A program made the position numbers and the translations under genes. Shown in pieces: positions 13,602 through 22,109 of a DNA stretch of 64,000 bases. Positions within the stretch are counted from its first letter, which is position 1. Every line of letters starts with the position of its first letter. Under the pieces are notes generated by a model. It worked only from the letters and a program-made list of their open reading frames with translations. It did no database searches and was not told the origin of the DNA. The DNA lies in the NCBI GenBank assembly GCA_017882455.1, contig JADGPL010000011.1, positions 1 to 64,000 of the forward strand, written 5' to 3'. Origin of the DNA: Solirubrobacteraceae bacterium. Its GTDB lineage: Bacteria > Actinomycetota > Thermoleophilia > Solirubrobacterales > Solirubrobacteraceae.

Positions 13602-15883
13602 CACTTGCCTCTCCGGGTCGACTTGTTCGCCTTGGTGCTCGCCTTCTGGCCGTAGCTGCGTTTCGCCGCTGCTTCGCAGCGCTTTCGCTTCTTCTTGTTG
13701 CGTTTGGTCCTGCATGCCTTCAGCGCCTGCTTCAGCTTCGCGGCCCTGATCTGCGCAGCCGTCTGCTTCGGGGGGGACGGCTGCGCCGGCAGGTTCCCGT
13801 CGCCTGAGAGCGTGTTGCTGGCGAGGCCGCCGACTTCCGGGCCGCTCGTGGAGCTGCCGCGGCACTGTTCTCCCAGGCATTCCCTGGCGGGCGGCGGCCC
13901 CGGCACCCCACCGTCGATTCGCGCGTCGTAGATGTCAAGCTGGGTGTCGGTATCCTGCGACGCCAGCCGGTCGCCCGTGGTGAAGAACACATCGCTACCC
14001 GACCTGCTCGCGCCGATCAGGTTGACTCCGCTCGCATTGAAGATCACGTCCCGGTCCTGTCCGTCGGTCAGCAGGTACACGTGGCCGTCGTGGTACTCAT
14101 AGACGTTGTTCGCGAGAGCGCCTTCGCTGTTGATCGTCTGGTCGTTCAGCGCCCCTTCGGTCAAGGCGCCAGAGCCGAAGAAGAAGACGTATTCGCCGTT
14201 ATCCGAGACGCTCACCGGTGCGCTGCGGGCCGAGCCATGCCCCACAGTGGCCGGAGCGTTCATGAAATAGGAGTCGCCCGAGTTACCCTTGTTGTTGAAT
14301 CCGTTCTCTCCGATCGACACCCGGATCAGCTTCCCCGTGTCGGCGTCGTAGCGATAAAGCTGCGAGCCGGATCCTCCGGCGTCGGGAGTCAGGTCGCCGG
14401 TGCTGTTGAACACCAAATAGCGCCCGTCCGGCGTCACCTCGGTCGGCCCATCGGCCGTCAGCCTCCAATCCGCTTCGTCGGCTTCCGGGAGGGTCGCGAT
14501 TTCGCGGGTGATTCCAGGGGGGCTTTCGTAGAGCTTCAGGTGACCCCCTTCGGTCACGTAGTAGACGCGCGAGCCGTCTTCGGAGCTGCGCACAACGCCG
14601 AGCACGCCCTTCGAGATCAGGGACAGCTTGTGTCCGCTCGGAGCTTCGAAGTTGTACTCGTAGAGGTTTCGCGCTTCGTTTTCTTCGTTGTCTTCTGAGC
14701 CTGGCAACAGAGTCTGTTTGCTCAGGAAGAACACCTTCTGCCCGTTGCGCGACGCTCCCTGGTAGACGGCGGCGCGCTGTTCACTGAGGTCACATTCTTC
14801 GCAGTCCGCGTGGGAGGGCTCCGAAAGAGCCACCGTTTCCCTGCTTCCATCGGCGTGTTCGACGCGTGCGTCGACTTCCGCGACGGCTGGGCCGGTGCCT
14901 GTTTTTCCTTCCTGGGAGCACCCCCCCCTGCGAGCGGTGAAGAACACCGCGCTCCCGTCTTCCGAGATGGCATTGTCGGTGTTCCCGCTACCTGATTCTT
15001 CCCCCACGTGCATGCCCAGGTAAACCCCGCATTGGGTGATCGGTTCGCCGTTGTTCTTGACGCCGACCAGGGCCGGCACGTCCGTCCCGGTGCCTGTGTG
15101 GCCGGTGCCGACATACTCGTAGAGCGAAGCGAAGGCGACCGTCGTGTCGCCGGGCCACACGAAGTTCGTTTTGCCTTCGACCTTCGTGGAGTAGAACAGC
15201 ACCCTCGAGAGGTCCCGCGACGCGCCGGCGTACGTCGCTGCCGGTTCGTCGAATTCCCCGGGGGTCCATTCTTCTATGGCCCCGTGCGGTATCAGGGGGC
15301 CAACTTCGGCCAGGCTCCCGTCGAGGCTCCCGTCGGCTTCGTGGATGTAGAAGCGCTGGTCGATGGGGCGAGCGGATATGGGTATCTCTGCGAGCAGCGC
15401 ACGCTTGAAGTCTTCGCTCGTTTCGACAACGGCCGTATTCAGGCGTGAGCTGTTGTTGAACTGCGCCGCCGGCGGTTCGATCGAAGTCGATTGCCAGCCC
15501 GTGGGCGTCCTCGAGACGTCATAGAAGGCGCCTTCGGCGCCCACGTCGTCCGCTGCTTCACCAAAGGCCCCGAGGCTCCACATCCCCAAGTGTTCTGAGT
15601 TGGCGGCGGCGAACGAAAAGGGAAGCTCGCCGTACTTGAACGCGGGCGTTACGAGCTCGTACGCGCGGCAGTCGGGGAGCTTCGCCGACCCTCCGGTGCG
15701 GAGCGAAGCATTGGCGCACGTGTCCGCGGCGGCGCCTGGAGCGCCCGCCAGCAGGCACGCGGCCGCTGCTGTCGAAGCCAGAGTCAACCCGCCCGCGCCC
15801 AGCCGTCTCCGACCGCCACGGGTCACGCGCTCGCGCCCGCCCACGACCAGCGAACTCCAAGTGCTCGATTTGCGCCACATCAT
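13601..15883 (-). CDS. Large secreted propeller-like protein (CRAYELVTP family) with basic tail
   Basis: 760 aa, probably exported. The N-terminus MMWRKSSTWSSL carries a long signal region with hydrophobic core LTLASTAAAACLLAGAPG and a cut near AAADT. Next is the motif LPDCRAYELVTPAFKYG. Repeated blade-like units follow (for example YLVFNSTGDLTPDAGG, LYRYDADTGKLIRVS, YVFFFGSGALT), which read like PD40/TolB beta-propeller blades. The C-terminal LKACRTKRNKKKRKRCEAAAKRSYG leads into a K/R-rich tail. The start is fixed by a GGGGAGAGG ribosome site 9-10 nt before the ATG at 15883. Its stop overlaps the start of the 1,091-aa partner gene. The function is unknown, with a cell-surface role inferred. 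Confidence 0.82.
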   Translation of the reverse strand: MMWRKSSTWSSLVVGGRERVTRGGRRRLGAGGLTLASTAAAACLLAGAPGAAADTCANASLRTGGSAKLPDCRAYELVTPAFKYGELPFSFAAANSEHLGMWSLGAFGEAADDVGAEGAFYDVSRTPTGWQSTSIEPPAAQFNNSSRLNTAVVETSEDFKRALLAEIPISARPIDQRFYIHEADGSLDGSLAEVGPLIPHGAIEEWTPGEFDEPAATYAGASRDLSRVLFYSTKVEGKTNFVWPGDTTVAFASLYEYVGTGHTGTGTDVPALVGVKNNGEPITQCGVYLGMHVGEESGSGNTDNAISEDGSAVFFTARRGGCSQEGKTGTGPAVAEVDARVEHADGSRETVALSEPSHADCEECDLSEQRAAVYQGASRNGQKVFFLSKQTLLPGSEDNEENEARNLYEYNFEAPSGHKLSLISKGVLGVVRSSEDGSRVYYVTEGGHLKLYESPPGITREIATLPEADEADWRLTADGPTEVTPDGRYLVFNSTGDLTPDAGGSGSQLYRYDADTGKLIRVSIGENGFNNKGNSGDSYFMNAPATVGHGSARSAPVSVSDNGEYVFFFGSGALTEGALNDQTINSEGALANNVYEYHDGHVYLLTDGQDRDVIFNASGVNLIGASRSGSDVFFTTGDRLASQDTDTQLDIYDARIDGGVPGPPPARECLGEQCRGSSTSGPEVGGLASNTLSGDGNLPAQPSPPKQTAAQIRAAKLKQALKACRTKRNKKKRKRCEAAAKRSYGQKASTKANKSTRRGK

Positions 15884-16480
15884 TGGGTCTGCCCTCTCCC
15901 CTGCTTTGATTTCGTCGCCTCGCACGCCCGCTTCCGGACGCGGCACGCTCGTGCCGCACGACTCGGCACCCCTGGGAATCATCCTGCCATGTGTAGGCAG
16001 CACAGGCCAGCAGCGTTTCTGACTCTGACTCGGCCCGTCGAGCCGATCGACCCCCGGAGTGTCAAACAGGCACGAATACACGTTCGTATCGCGTTATCAC
16101 AGCTCCGCGTGGATCGCGGGCGCCATCGCCGGATGATCTCCCGTTTGCGGCCGCAGCGAGCACACACGGCCGCCGGACAGGCCAAGCAGGCCCCGTAAAT
16201 CCAGACTATGCGGAAAATAGCCCCCTGCGACCGCGGCACTCCGGCGGCGCAGGCCGAGCAGAGGCCGAATGATGGCTCGGCGCAGACGCGGCCCTCCTCC
16301 ACACACATATGTCTCCGGAACGCAGATCCATATTCTGTCGTCATCCAGACAGTCTGACGCCTAACGTTTCTTATTCTTCGATGGACATCTCCGTTCCACG
16401 AACTGGCTCGTATGCAGGCAAAACCCAGGATTTGCGCGAGGGACGCGGCTAGGTCTCCAAGCTCGAACAGTGGGCCGTCC
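15884..16480. other. Non-coding stretch between divergent secreted-protein genes
   Basis: About 600 nt without a credible gene. Short frames here have no ribosome site and unlikely composition. A TTGACA hexamer reads towards the 760-aa gene (minus strand, 16060-16065), but I see no good -10 at the right distance. No tRNA-like or repeat structure was recognised. Confidence 0.5.
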
Positions 16481-16509
16481 TTGACTGTTCCTCGGCTTCC
16501 GGATAATCC
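16481..16509 (+). promoter_or_regulatory. Candidate promoter for the 16.66-kb secreted-protein gene
   Basis: TTGACT (16481-16486) is followed 17 nt later by TAATCC, or 15 nt later by GATAAT (16502-16507), in a region otherwise poor in promoter-like AT patches. It would give a leader of about 150 nt. Confidence 0.35.
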
Positions 16510-16663
16510 TGGATAGGTCCTCTGCGTTTCACCAAGAGCGCATCTGACTTGGGTCGCACAGGGCTATATAGAGGAGTGCCACCTACCTGCTTGCTCGCAG
16601 TGAGCATGTGGACTGGTGGCACACAAACACAAGCGCCCTGCGACCGCGGGGCGATGGAGGTTC

Positions 16664-17329
16664 ATGTTCGTGTCCAACAAGCTCAGGCTGGTTGCTGCCA
16701 GCGCAATTGCAATGCTCGCACTGGGCGGCGCCGTGGCTTCGGCCTCCGCAGCCACAGTGCACCTGGTCGTAGCCGGCGTAACGGCTAAAAGCGGCGAAAG
16801 CTTCGCGGTGACCGGCTCGAAAACGCCTGAAACCAACGCGGAACTCAAAGTGGAAGGTGGCCCGATCGTCAAGTGCACCATCGCCGCCGGCACAGGCGAA
16901 CTGACCCAGTCCACATCGCTGTTCGGAAAAGCAGTCGTGATCAAATTCACCACCTGTAAAGTGACCAACAGCAAAACCACAGAAGAAAACTGTGAAGTCA
17001 AAGAAGTCGTCGCCAAGGGCAAGAGCAAAGAACTCGAAAGCACGTCTGAAGCGACGCTGATTCAGAACATCGAACCAGCCGAACCGTTCTCGAAGGTGAC
17101 GATTAAATCCGTCACTGGCAAAACCTGCTCACTCGCAGCCAGCGAACAGGAAGTCGTCGGACAGCAGGTAATCACGCTGCCCAAAAGCACAGAAGAAAAA
17201 ACCTCTCACGAACTCGTTGCGGCTGCATCGGGAAGCGCTCTCAAATACGCGGGCAAAGTGGCCACATTCGTTTTGAACGAGACCATCAAACTCAGCACCG
17301 AAAAAGCCTTCAAGTTGACGACGCCGTAA
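16664..17329 (+). CDS. Small secreted protein of unknown function
   Basis: About 221 aa. The signal peptide NKLRLVAASAIAMLALGGAVASASA is followed by a mature all-beta-looking domain with four cysteines (KCTIA, TTCKV, ENCEV, KTCSL), which could make two disulfides. No enzyme motif is seen. The start is uncertain: GTG 16616, ATG 16664 and GTG 16670 are in frame, and a GGAGG at 16656-16660 favours one of the last two. Composition is striking, with lysine mostly AAA and glutamate nearly all GAA, opposite to most neighbours. It is divergent from the 760-aa secreted-protein gene and may belong to the same surface-protein set. Confidence 0.72.
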   Translation: MFVSNKLRLVAASAIAMLALGGAVASASAATVHLVVAGVTAKSGESFAVTGSKTPETNAELKVEGGPIVKCTIAAGTGELTQSTSLFGKAVVIKFTTCKVTNSKTTEENCEVKEVVAKGKSKELESTSEATLIQNIEPAEPFSKVTIKSVTGKTCSLAASEQEVVGQQVITLPKSTEEKTSHELVAAASGSALKYAGKVATFVLNETIKLSTEKAFKLTTP

Positions 17330-17454
17330 GCGCATCGCGACACGAAGGACGCATGACCTAACCGTCGTGCAGTCGGGACGGGTCCACGGCCACCGTGGGC
17401 CCGTCTCGGTCGTTCACCGCTTCCCGCCCAGCACCACCGTCGCGAATGCCCAGG

Positions 17455-17895
17455 CAAGGGACCACAGCGTTTCGGGTGATCGACCGGATCGCCTCCGAGC
17501 CCGCGTTGTTGGATGCTTTGCGCTCGGCGCACGCCAGGGCACGCGAGCGCTTCTGGAAGCAGCACGGCGCGCCGGAGTCCTTGACGATCGACGTGGACGC
17601 CACGCTGATCACTGCACATTCGGAGATGGAGAAGGCGGCCGGCAACTACAAGGGCGGCTACGGCTTTCACCCCTCGCAGGCCTACGCGGATGAGGCGCGC
17701 GAGGCGCTGGGCGGCCTACTCAGGCCGGGGAACGCTCGCGCGAACACCGCCGCCGACCATGTGGCAGTGTTGGACTTGGCGCTGGCGCAGATCCCCTCCG
17801 GGCACATCGAGGAGCTGGAGATCTTGGTGCGCGCGGATTCCGCGGGCACCACACACGGGCTCGCCGACTACTGCCGCGAGGCGCGGTGTATCGCG
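17455..17895 (+). pseudogene. IS1380-type transposase fragment
   Basis: An open stretch with clear similarity to the middle of IS1380-family DDE transposases: TTAFRVIDRIASEP, LTIDVDATLITAHSE (with a catalytic Asp), AAGNYKGGYGFHP, GLLRPGNARANTAADH and EILVRADSAGTTHGL. Full members are about 450-480 aa. Here only about 145 aa remain, with neither N- nor C-terminus, and no terminal inverted repeats were found. The reading frame runs on past the homology into antisense of the lipoprotein gene, so the long frame is not a real protein. It is a dead insertion-sequence remnant, and the boundaries given are approximate. Confidence 0.85.
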
Positions 17896-17913
17896 GGCCG
17901 CACCGGCTCGAGC

Positions 17914-17933
17914 CTTGAGCGGGCCTGCTCAAG
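17914..17933 (-). terminator. Candidate terminator hairpin after the lipoprotein gene
   Basis: CTTGAGC-N6-GCTCAAG is a perfect 7-bp inverted repeat 10 nt beyond the lipoprotein stop. There is no run of U after it, so it is a weak intrinsic terminator at best. Confidence 0.4.
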
Positions 17934-17943
17934 CGTTTGCTCG

Positions 17944-18375
17944 CTACTGGACCGGGACCGCAGAGACCTTCCAGCTCTTGCCTTCCTTGACGAGCGACAC
18001 CGTGCCGGCGCGTTTCCTGCCAGCCTTGGTGCTGGTGACGTGCGCGGTCGCGGTGGAGCCGTCTGCGGCGATCTGAACGGACTGGACGCTCACTTCGAGG
18101 CTGTCGACCTCGGCGAGCTGGCTCTTGATCGCCTTTTCGCAGCCCTTCTTCCCACCGAGCCGGCTCACCACGGAGGCCGCCACGTCGTTGGCGCAGATCT
18201 TCTTTTCTTCGGCGGCCGTGGCGTCGGCCTGGAGGTTGGCGATCGTCTGCGCGACTTCGTGCTGGGCGCCCTTGAAGGAAGAGGTCGAGACCGTGTTGCC
18301 GCACGCCGCCACTGCCACCGCGCACAGCGGCAGGCAGAGCAGCGTGAGGAGCTTGGCGACGGAGGGGACCGGCAT
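17944..18375 (-). CDS. Small lipoprotein of unknown function
   Basis: 143 aa. The N-terminus MPVPSVAKLLTLLCLPLCAVAVAACG is a lipoprotein signal with lipobox VAAC, so the mature protein would begin at Cys25 and be anchored to the outer face of the membrane. The rest is a short helical part (HEVAQTIANLQADATAAEEKKICANDV) and a beta sheet ending VSLVKEGKSWKVSAV. That resembles the small NTF2-like or DUF4878-like lipoproteins in which a phosphate-group or ligand site is not evident. Two further cysteines (ICAND, KGCEK) may pair. It lies downstream of the iclR gene on the same strand (28-nt gap to its stop). Confidence 0.75.
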   Translation of the reverse strand: MPVPSVAKLLTLLCLPLCAVAVAACGNTVSTSSFKGAQHEVAQTIANLQADATAAEEKKICANDVAASVVSRLGGKKGCEKAIKSQLAEVDSLEVSVQSVQIAADGSTATAHVTSTKAGRKRAGTVSLVKEGKSWKVSAVPVQ

Positions 18376-18403
18376 ACCGGCGCCAGAGGTTATGCGACCG
18401 GCG

Positions 18404-19270
18404 CTAGTTCTGCTCGTCGTCGCGGCGATAGCCCAGGCGAGCGGAGATCCGGTCGGCGGTGGAGACGAGGTGCGGGCCGAGGGCGTCCACGAGCTCCTCG
18501 AGCGAGATCATGGAGCTGTGGGCGGCGAGGTTGACGGCGGCCACGACCTCGCGTGCCTCGTTGCGCACCGGCGCTGCGATCGCGTAGAGCTCGGCCGCGA
18601 GCTCCTGATCGTTGACGGCGAAGCCCGCCGCGAGGATCTCGTCGAGCTCCTCGCGCAGAGCTTTCTTGCTGGTGATCGTGTTGGGAGCGCGTTTGGTCAG
18701 CTTCATCGAGGCGATCAGCTCGCGCTGCTCGGACTCGGGCAGGTTGGCGAGCAGCAGCTTGCCCATCGCGGTGCAGTAGGCGGGCAGGCGCGAGCCGGTG
18801 TGGAGGCTGAGGTCGATCGCGCCCTGGCCGCGGCGGAAGCTGCGCACGCGGTCCACGTAGAGGACATCGGTGCCGTCGAGGACTCCGAGGCTGGTCGTGT
18901 AGGAGGTCCGCTGGCGCAGTTCCTCGAGGTAGGGGTGGGCGTGCTCGCGCAGCCCGGTGGAGTTCAGCGCCGACATCCCCAGATCGGTGACGCGCAGCCC
19001 GAGGCGGTACTTGCGCGATGCGCCCTGCTCGAGATAGCCCAGGGCGACGAGCGTGATCACGTAGCGGTGGGTGGTCGAGCGGCTCATGCCGAGGTCGTCG
19101 GCGATGTCGGCGATCCCGAGTACGGGGCGCTTGGGCGTGAAGCAGCCCAGGATCGCAAGGCCGCGCTCCAGCGACTGGGAGTAGCGCGGCTCGCGCAGAC
19201 TCGGAATCGACCAGGCGGGCTCCTGCCCATCCTTGTTGGCTTTGGCAGCTGGTGAACTGGTTCTGGGCAT
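18404..19270 (-). CDS. IclR-family transcription regulator
   Basis: About 288 aa. The N-terminal winged helix, LGIADIADDLGMSRSTTHRYVITLVALGYLEQ (about residues 50-82), is typical of IclR. The effector domain follows with SLGVLDGTDVLYVDRV, PAYCTAMGKLLLANL and the C-terminal AAPVRNEAREVVAAVNLAA, where IclR proteins bind small aromatic or keto acids. The ATG at 19270 with an AAGG site is preferred to the GTG at 19276. A 12-bp perfect palindrome lies about 80 nt upstream. No catabolic operon is adjacent, so the effector and targets are unknown. Confidence 0.93.
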   Translation of the reverse strand: MPRTSSPAAKANKDGQEPAWSIPSLREPRYSQSLERGLAILGCFTPKRPVLGIADIADDLGMSRSTTHRYVITLVALGYLEQGASRKYRLGLRVTDLGMSALNSTGLREHAHPYLEELRQRTSYTTSLGVLDGTDVLYVDRVRSFRRGQGAIDLSLHTGSRLPAYCTAMGKLLLANLPESEQRELIASMKLTKRAPNTITSKKALREELDEILAAGFAVNDQELAAELYAIAAPVRNEAREVVAAVNLAAHSSMISLEELVDALGPHLVSTADRISARLGYRRDDEQN

Positions 19271-19348
19271 TGGCACCTTGATCCCTGTGTTGTCCTCGGT
19301 AGACTCCCCACCACGGGAAGTTCAGTTGACTGATATATGGATCATAGT

Positions 19349-19360
19349 TCGATATATCGA
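19349..19360. promoter_or_regulatory. Palindrome upstream of iclR-type gene
   Basis: TCGATATATCGA is a perfect 12-bp palindrome in an AT-rich island upstream of the IclR-family gene, with a partly similar copy TGATATATGGATCA just before it (19331-19344). It is a candidate autoregulatory operator and promoter region. Confidence 0.5.
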
Positions 19361-19433
19361 CCAATCGATCTTAAACACTAGAGTTTCTAGTCGCGCCTGT
19401 ACGGGAGGGTCGCTGGTGCGGCGCGGAGGCGGC

Positions 19434-20627
19434 TCAGGCGCGCCCGGGAGCTGCCTGCTGCTGCTCGGCGAAGTGCTTGCTCAGCATCGTCAGCTGGCCC
19501 TGATAGCTCGAGCCGACGTCCTTTCCGTAGAGGACATCGGGTGGCTCGGCCATGCGCTCGAAGGCGAGCTTGCAGACCGGCTGGCCGTGCTCGACCATGA
19601 ACGACACGTCGCGGGCGCGCACCTCCAGCGCCGCGCGGCTGCCCGGAGCGGTCTTGTCGCGGTGGTAGCCGAAGCCAGGGTCGAAGAAGCCCGCGTAGTG
19701 GGTGCGAAGCTCCCCCGCCGTCGGGTCGTAGGCGAGCATCTCGGCGGCGTACTCCGGCGGGATGCTCACCCCCTCGGCTGAGAGCAGCAGGTAGAAGATC
19801 TCGGGCTCGAGCACGATGCGCCCGCCCCGCTCGGGGTGCACCGGCTCCCAGTAGTCGCGCCATCGCAGGGCGCCGACCTTCGTGAGGTCGATCGGCAGGC
19901 TGTTCTTCTTCGCGCGGTAGCCCACGATGCTCTCGGCCGAACCCGACACGTCCAGGCGCAGGAAGAGGCCGTCGGCGATCGAGATCTCCGACGCGTCGAC
20001 CGGCCTGGAGTCGCGGTACAGAAGCGGCGAGGAATCATGCAGAGAGATCAGCTCCTCGTCGCTGAGGCGCGCGTTGCCGGCCATCAACCGCACCTGGTTG
20101 AGAGCCAGCCCGGTCTTCACGCGGATCGCGAACGTACGCGGGACGATCTCCAGGTAGAGCCTGCCGCCATAGCCGCCGGGGATCTCGTCGAAGCGGTGGT
20201 TGCGATCGGTGAGCACGCGCGTGAACACATCCAGGCGGCCAGTCGAGCTCTTCGGATTCGCCTTCGCGCGGATCGCGTCGGGCAGGCGCAGCTCCTCGAT
20301 CAGCGGGACCAGGTAGGGCCGGTCGCGCTCGAGCGTGGCCCCGTCGCGCAGGTCGATCCTTTCGAAGGCGATGTCCTGGATCTTCTCCTCGACCGTCGAG
20401 TCGCTGTCCGGCAGGAAGCTGCACCTGAGCGCCCATGCGTGCTCGCCGAGTCGCAGGTCGATGCTCGCCGGCTGCACCGACTCGCCCGGGATCCGCCACG
20501 CCCCCGCGACGATCCACCCCTGTGCGATCGCCTTGCGCAGGCTCTGGGAGGGGAGCACCCCCGGGGATGGCGCGAGGGTGCGTGCGGAGTCGCGCGGAGC
20601 GGCGCTCGAAGCTTGTGCAGGGCTCAC
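19434..20627 (-). CDS. dcd: dCTP deaminase, two-domain type
   Basis: 397 aa, about twice the usual Dcd length, matching the tandem-domain 2'-deoxycytidine 5'-triphosphate deaminase family. The enzyme converts dCTP to dUTP for thymidylate synthesis. The first half has the core signature KANPKSSTGRLDVFTRV (about residues 121-137) with the S-S-x-x-R active-site motif, followed by IPGGYGGRLYLEIVPRTF. The second half repeats the fold with HYAGFFDPGFGYH (about 312-324) and ends VCKLAFERM. GTG at 20627 gives this length, though the first 25 residues look disordered and a later start is possible. It lies upstream of the iclR-type gene on the same strand. Confidence 0.9.
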   Translation of the reverse strand: MSPAQASSAAPRDSARTLAPSPGVLPSQSLRKAIAQGWIVAGAWRIPGESVQPASIDLRLGEHAWALRCSFLPDSDSTVEEKIQDIAFERIDLRDGATLERDRPYLVPLIEELRLPDAIRAKANPKSSTGRLDVFTRVLTDRNHRFDEIPGGYGGRLYLEIVPRTFAIRVKTGLALNQVRLMAGNARLSDEELISLHDSSPLLYRDSRPVDASEISIADGLFLRLDVSGSAESIVGYRAKKNSLPIDLTKVGALRWRDYWEPVHPERGGRIVLEPEIFYLLLSAEGVSIPPEYAAEMLAYDPTAGELRTHYAGFFDPGFGYHRDKTAPGSRAALEVRARDVSFMVEHGQPVCKLAFERMAEPPDVLYGKDVGSSYQGQLTMLSKHFAEQQQAAPGRA

Positions 20628-20843
20628 GTGAAAGCCGATCGATTCATGGCCTTGAGAAGTGTATGGACCGCCCGGGCGAACACCGCGAGACGCTCGCCGT
20701 GTGAGTACGTGGGGTGCTGGCGAGTAGGAGACAGCCCTGGCAATGGTCGGACTGATGAAACTACAGTCGCGAAGAGGGGTTTCGAGCTTTTACCCGCACC
20801 GCAGTCGGGCTCGCACAGCGTGTTCGGGGGGCGGTGGGGGCTT

Positions 20844-20874
20844 GAGCATCGTCCTACCCTCTCCGACGATGCTC
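20844..20874. repeat. Perfect 10-bp inverted repeat in the dcd-yhaM intergenic region
   Basis: GAGCATCGTC and GACGATGCTC flank an 11-nt loop. This is the only structured element I can see in the 404-nt gap (20628-21031) between divergently transcribed dcd and the OB-HD gene. It has no poly-U tail in either direction, so it is more likely an operator or RNA hairpin than a simple terminator. The rest of the gap holds no credible gene. Confidence 0.55.
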
Positions 20875-21031
20875 GGGAAGAGATCGAGGCGTCCCCCCGA
20901 TGCCAGGTCTCCGCGGGCGTCGTGGTCCTCGGGCCGCGGCGTCCGTGAAGGCCTGGCGCGCAGGGGTACTCGAGGCGAGTGAGGCTACGTGCCTTCGGAG
21001 TCCCGTCCGCGACCACCTCTAACTTCAGGCC

Positions 21032-22033
21032 ATGCTCTTGAACGAGCTCACCGACGGCCTGGAGATCGACCAGGTCCTCCTCGTTCGCGAGGCCGAGCGC
21101 CGTAGCCGGCGCGACGGCGGCGAGTACCTGCGCCTACAGCTCGCGGACCGCACGGGCGCTGTGGCGTGCATGGTCTGGGAGGACCTGGGCATGGTCGAAC
21201 AGCTGGCGCGGGCGGGCGAGCCGGTGAGGGTGCGCGGGCGCTACACAGTGCATCCGCGCTTCGGCCCGCAGATCAACCTGCGCGGGCTCGAGGCGGCCGC
21301 CCCCGGAAGCTTCGACGCCAAGGACCTGCTCGACGGGCCCGCACGCGAGATCGAGCAGATGGAAGCCGAAGTGCGCGACCTGCTGGACACGATCCAGGAG
21401 CCACATCTGCGGAGCCTGCTCGAGCGCGTCTTCGGCGAGAGCTCTGAGATGTGGGCCGGCTATCGGCTGGCTCCGGCGGCCAAGTACTACCACCAGGCCT
21501 ATCGTCACGGCCTGCTCGAGCACTGCCTCGGGGTCGCCCAGGCGGTCAGCGCGATCAGCGCCACCTTCCCGGGGATCGATCGCGACGTGGCGGTGACCGG
21601 CGCGCTGCTGCACGACATCGGCAAGCTCGAGGCCTATACGGACGATCCGCGCAACATCGACCTCACGGACGCCGGGCGCCTGCACGGCGAGATCGCGCTC
21701 GGCTACTACCGCATCCGGCGCGCGATCGAGGACATCGAGGGGTTCCCCCCCGAGCTGGCTCAGGCGGTCGGGCACATCATCCTCTCCCATCACGGCACGT
21801 TGGAGCACGGCAGCCCGGTGGTGCCGTGCACGCGCGAGGCTACGCTCGTGCACATGATCGACAACCTCGGCGGTCGGCTCGGAAGCTTTGACCGGATCGA
21901 GAAGGAGCTCGCCCCGGGGCGGCGCTGGTCCGGTTTCGACCGCGCGATCGGCGCCGGCGCGTTCTTCGCCGAGCGTGGCGGCGAAGCACCCCAGCTCGAC
22001 GAGCCGGGCCTGCCCGCCCGCGAAGCCGCCTGA
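21032..22033 (+). CDS. YhaM-like OB-fold/HD-domain 3'-5' exoribonuclease
   Basis: 333 aa. The N-terminal OB-fold nucleic-acid-binding domain (about residues 10-90) contains YLRLQLADRTGAVACMVW. The HD metal-dependent phosphohydrolase domain (about 150-300) has the ligand set H164 (GLLEHCLGV), LLHDIGKLEAY (H194-D195), LHGEIALGYY and ILSHHG. This order is that of YhaM/CBF1-type 3'-to-5' exoribonucleases acting on RNA and single-stranded DNA. The C-terminal 30 residues are a variable tail. A cyclic-nucleotide phosphodiesterase role is less likely because of the OB domain. It stands alone, 76 nt before pafBC on the same strand. Confidence 0.87.
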   Translation: MLLNELTDGLEIDQVLLVREAERRSRRDGGEYLRLQLADRTGAVACMVWEDLGMVEQLARAGEPVRVRGRYTVHPRFGPQINLRGLEAAAPGSFDAKDLLDGPAREIEQMEAEVRDLLDTIQEPHLRSLLERVFGESSEMWAGYRLAPAAKYYHQAYRHGLLEHCLGVAQAVSAISATFPGIDRDVAVTGALLHDIGKLEAYTDDPRNIDLTDAGRLHGEIALGYYRIRRAIEDIEGFPPELAQAVGHIILSHHGTLEHGSPVVPCTREATLVHMIDNLGGRLGSFDRIEKELAPGRRWSGFDRAIGAGAFFAERGGEAPQLDEPGLPAREAA

Positions 22034-22109
22034 AGTTCCGCAAATAGCGGGGCGCCGGTTTCGCCCAGCGGCATCCGCATCGCCGTCGGCTTCTATCTTT
22101 CAGAGCCAG

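Noticed and set aside
17395-18534. A 379-codon frame joining transposase-like sequence to further residues.
   Set aside because: Only the middle matches IS1380 transposases. The downstream part is antisense to a lipoprotein and an IclR gene, so the frame is a chance read-through of a dead fragment.
20628-21031. Possible small gene or riboswitch between dcd and the OB-HD gene.
   Set aside because: A short plus-strand frame exists but has no credible ribosome site or motif. Only a 10-bp hairpin is supported, and it matches no riboswitch I know.
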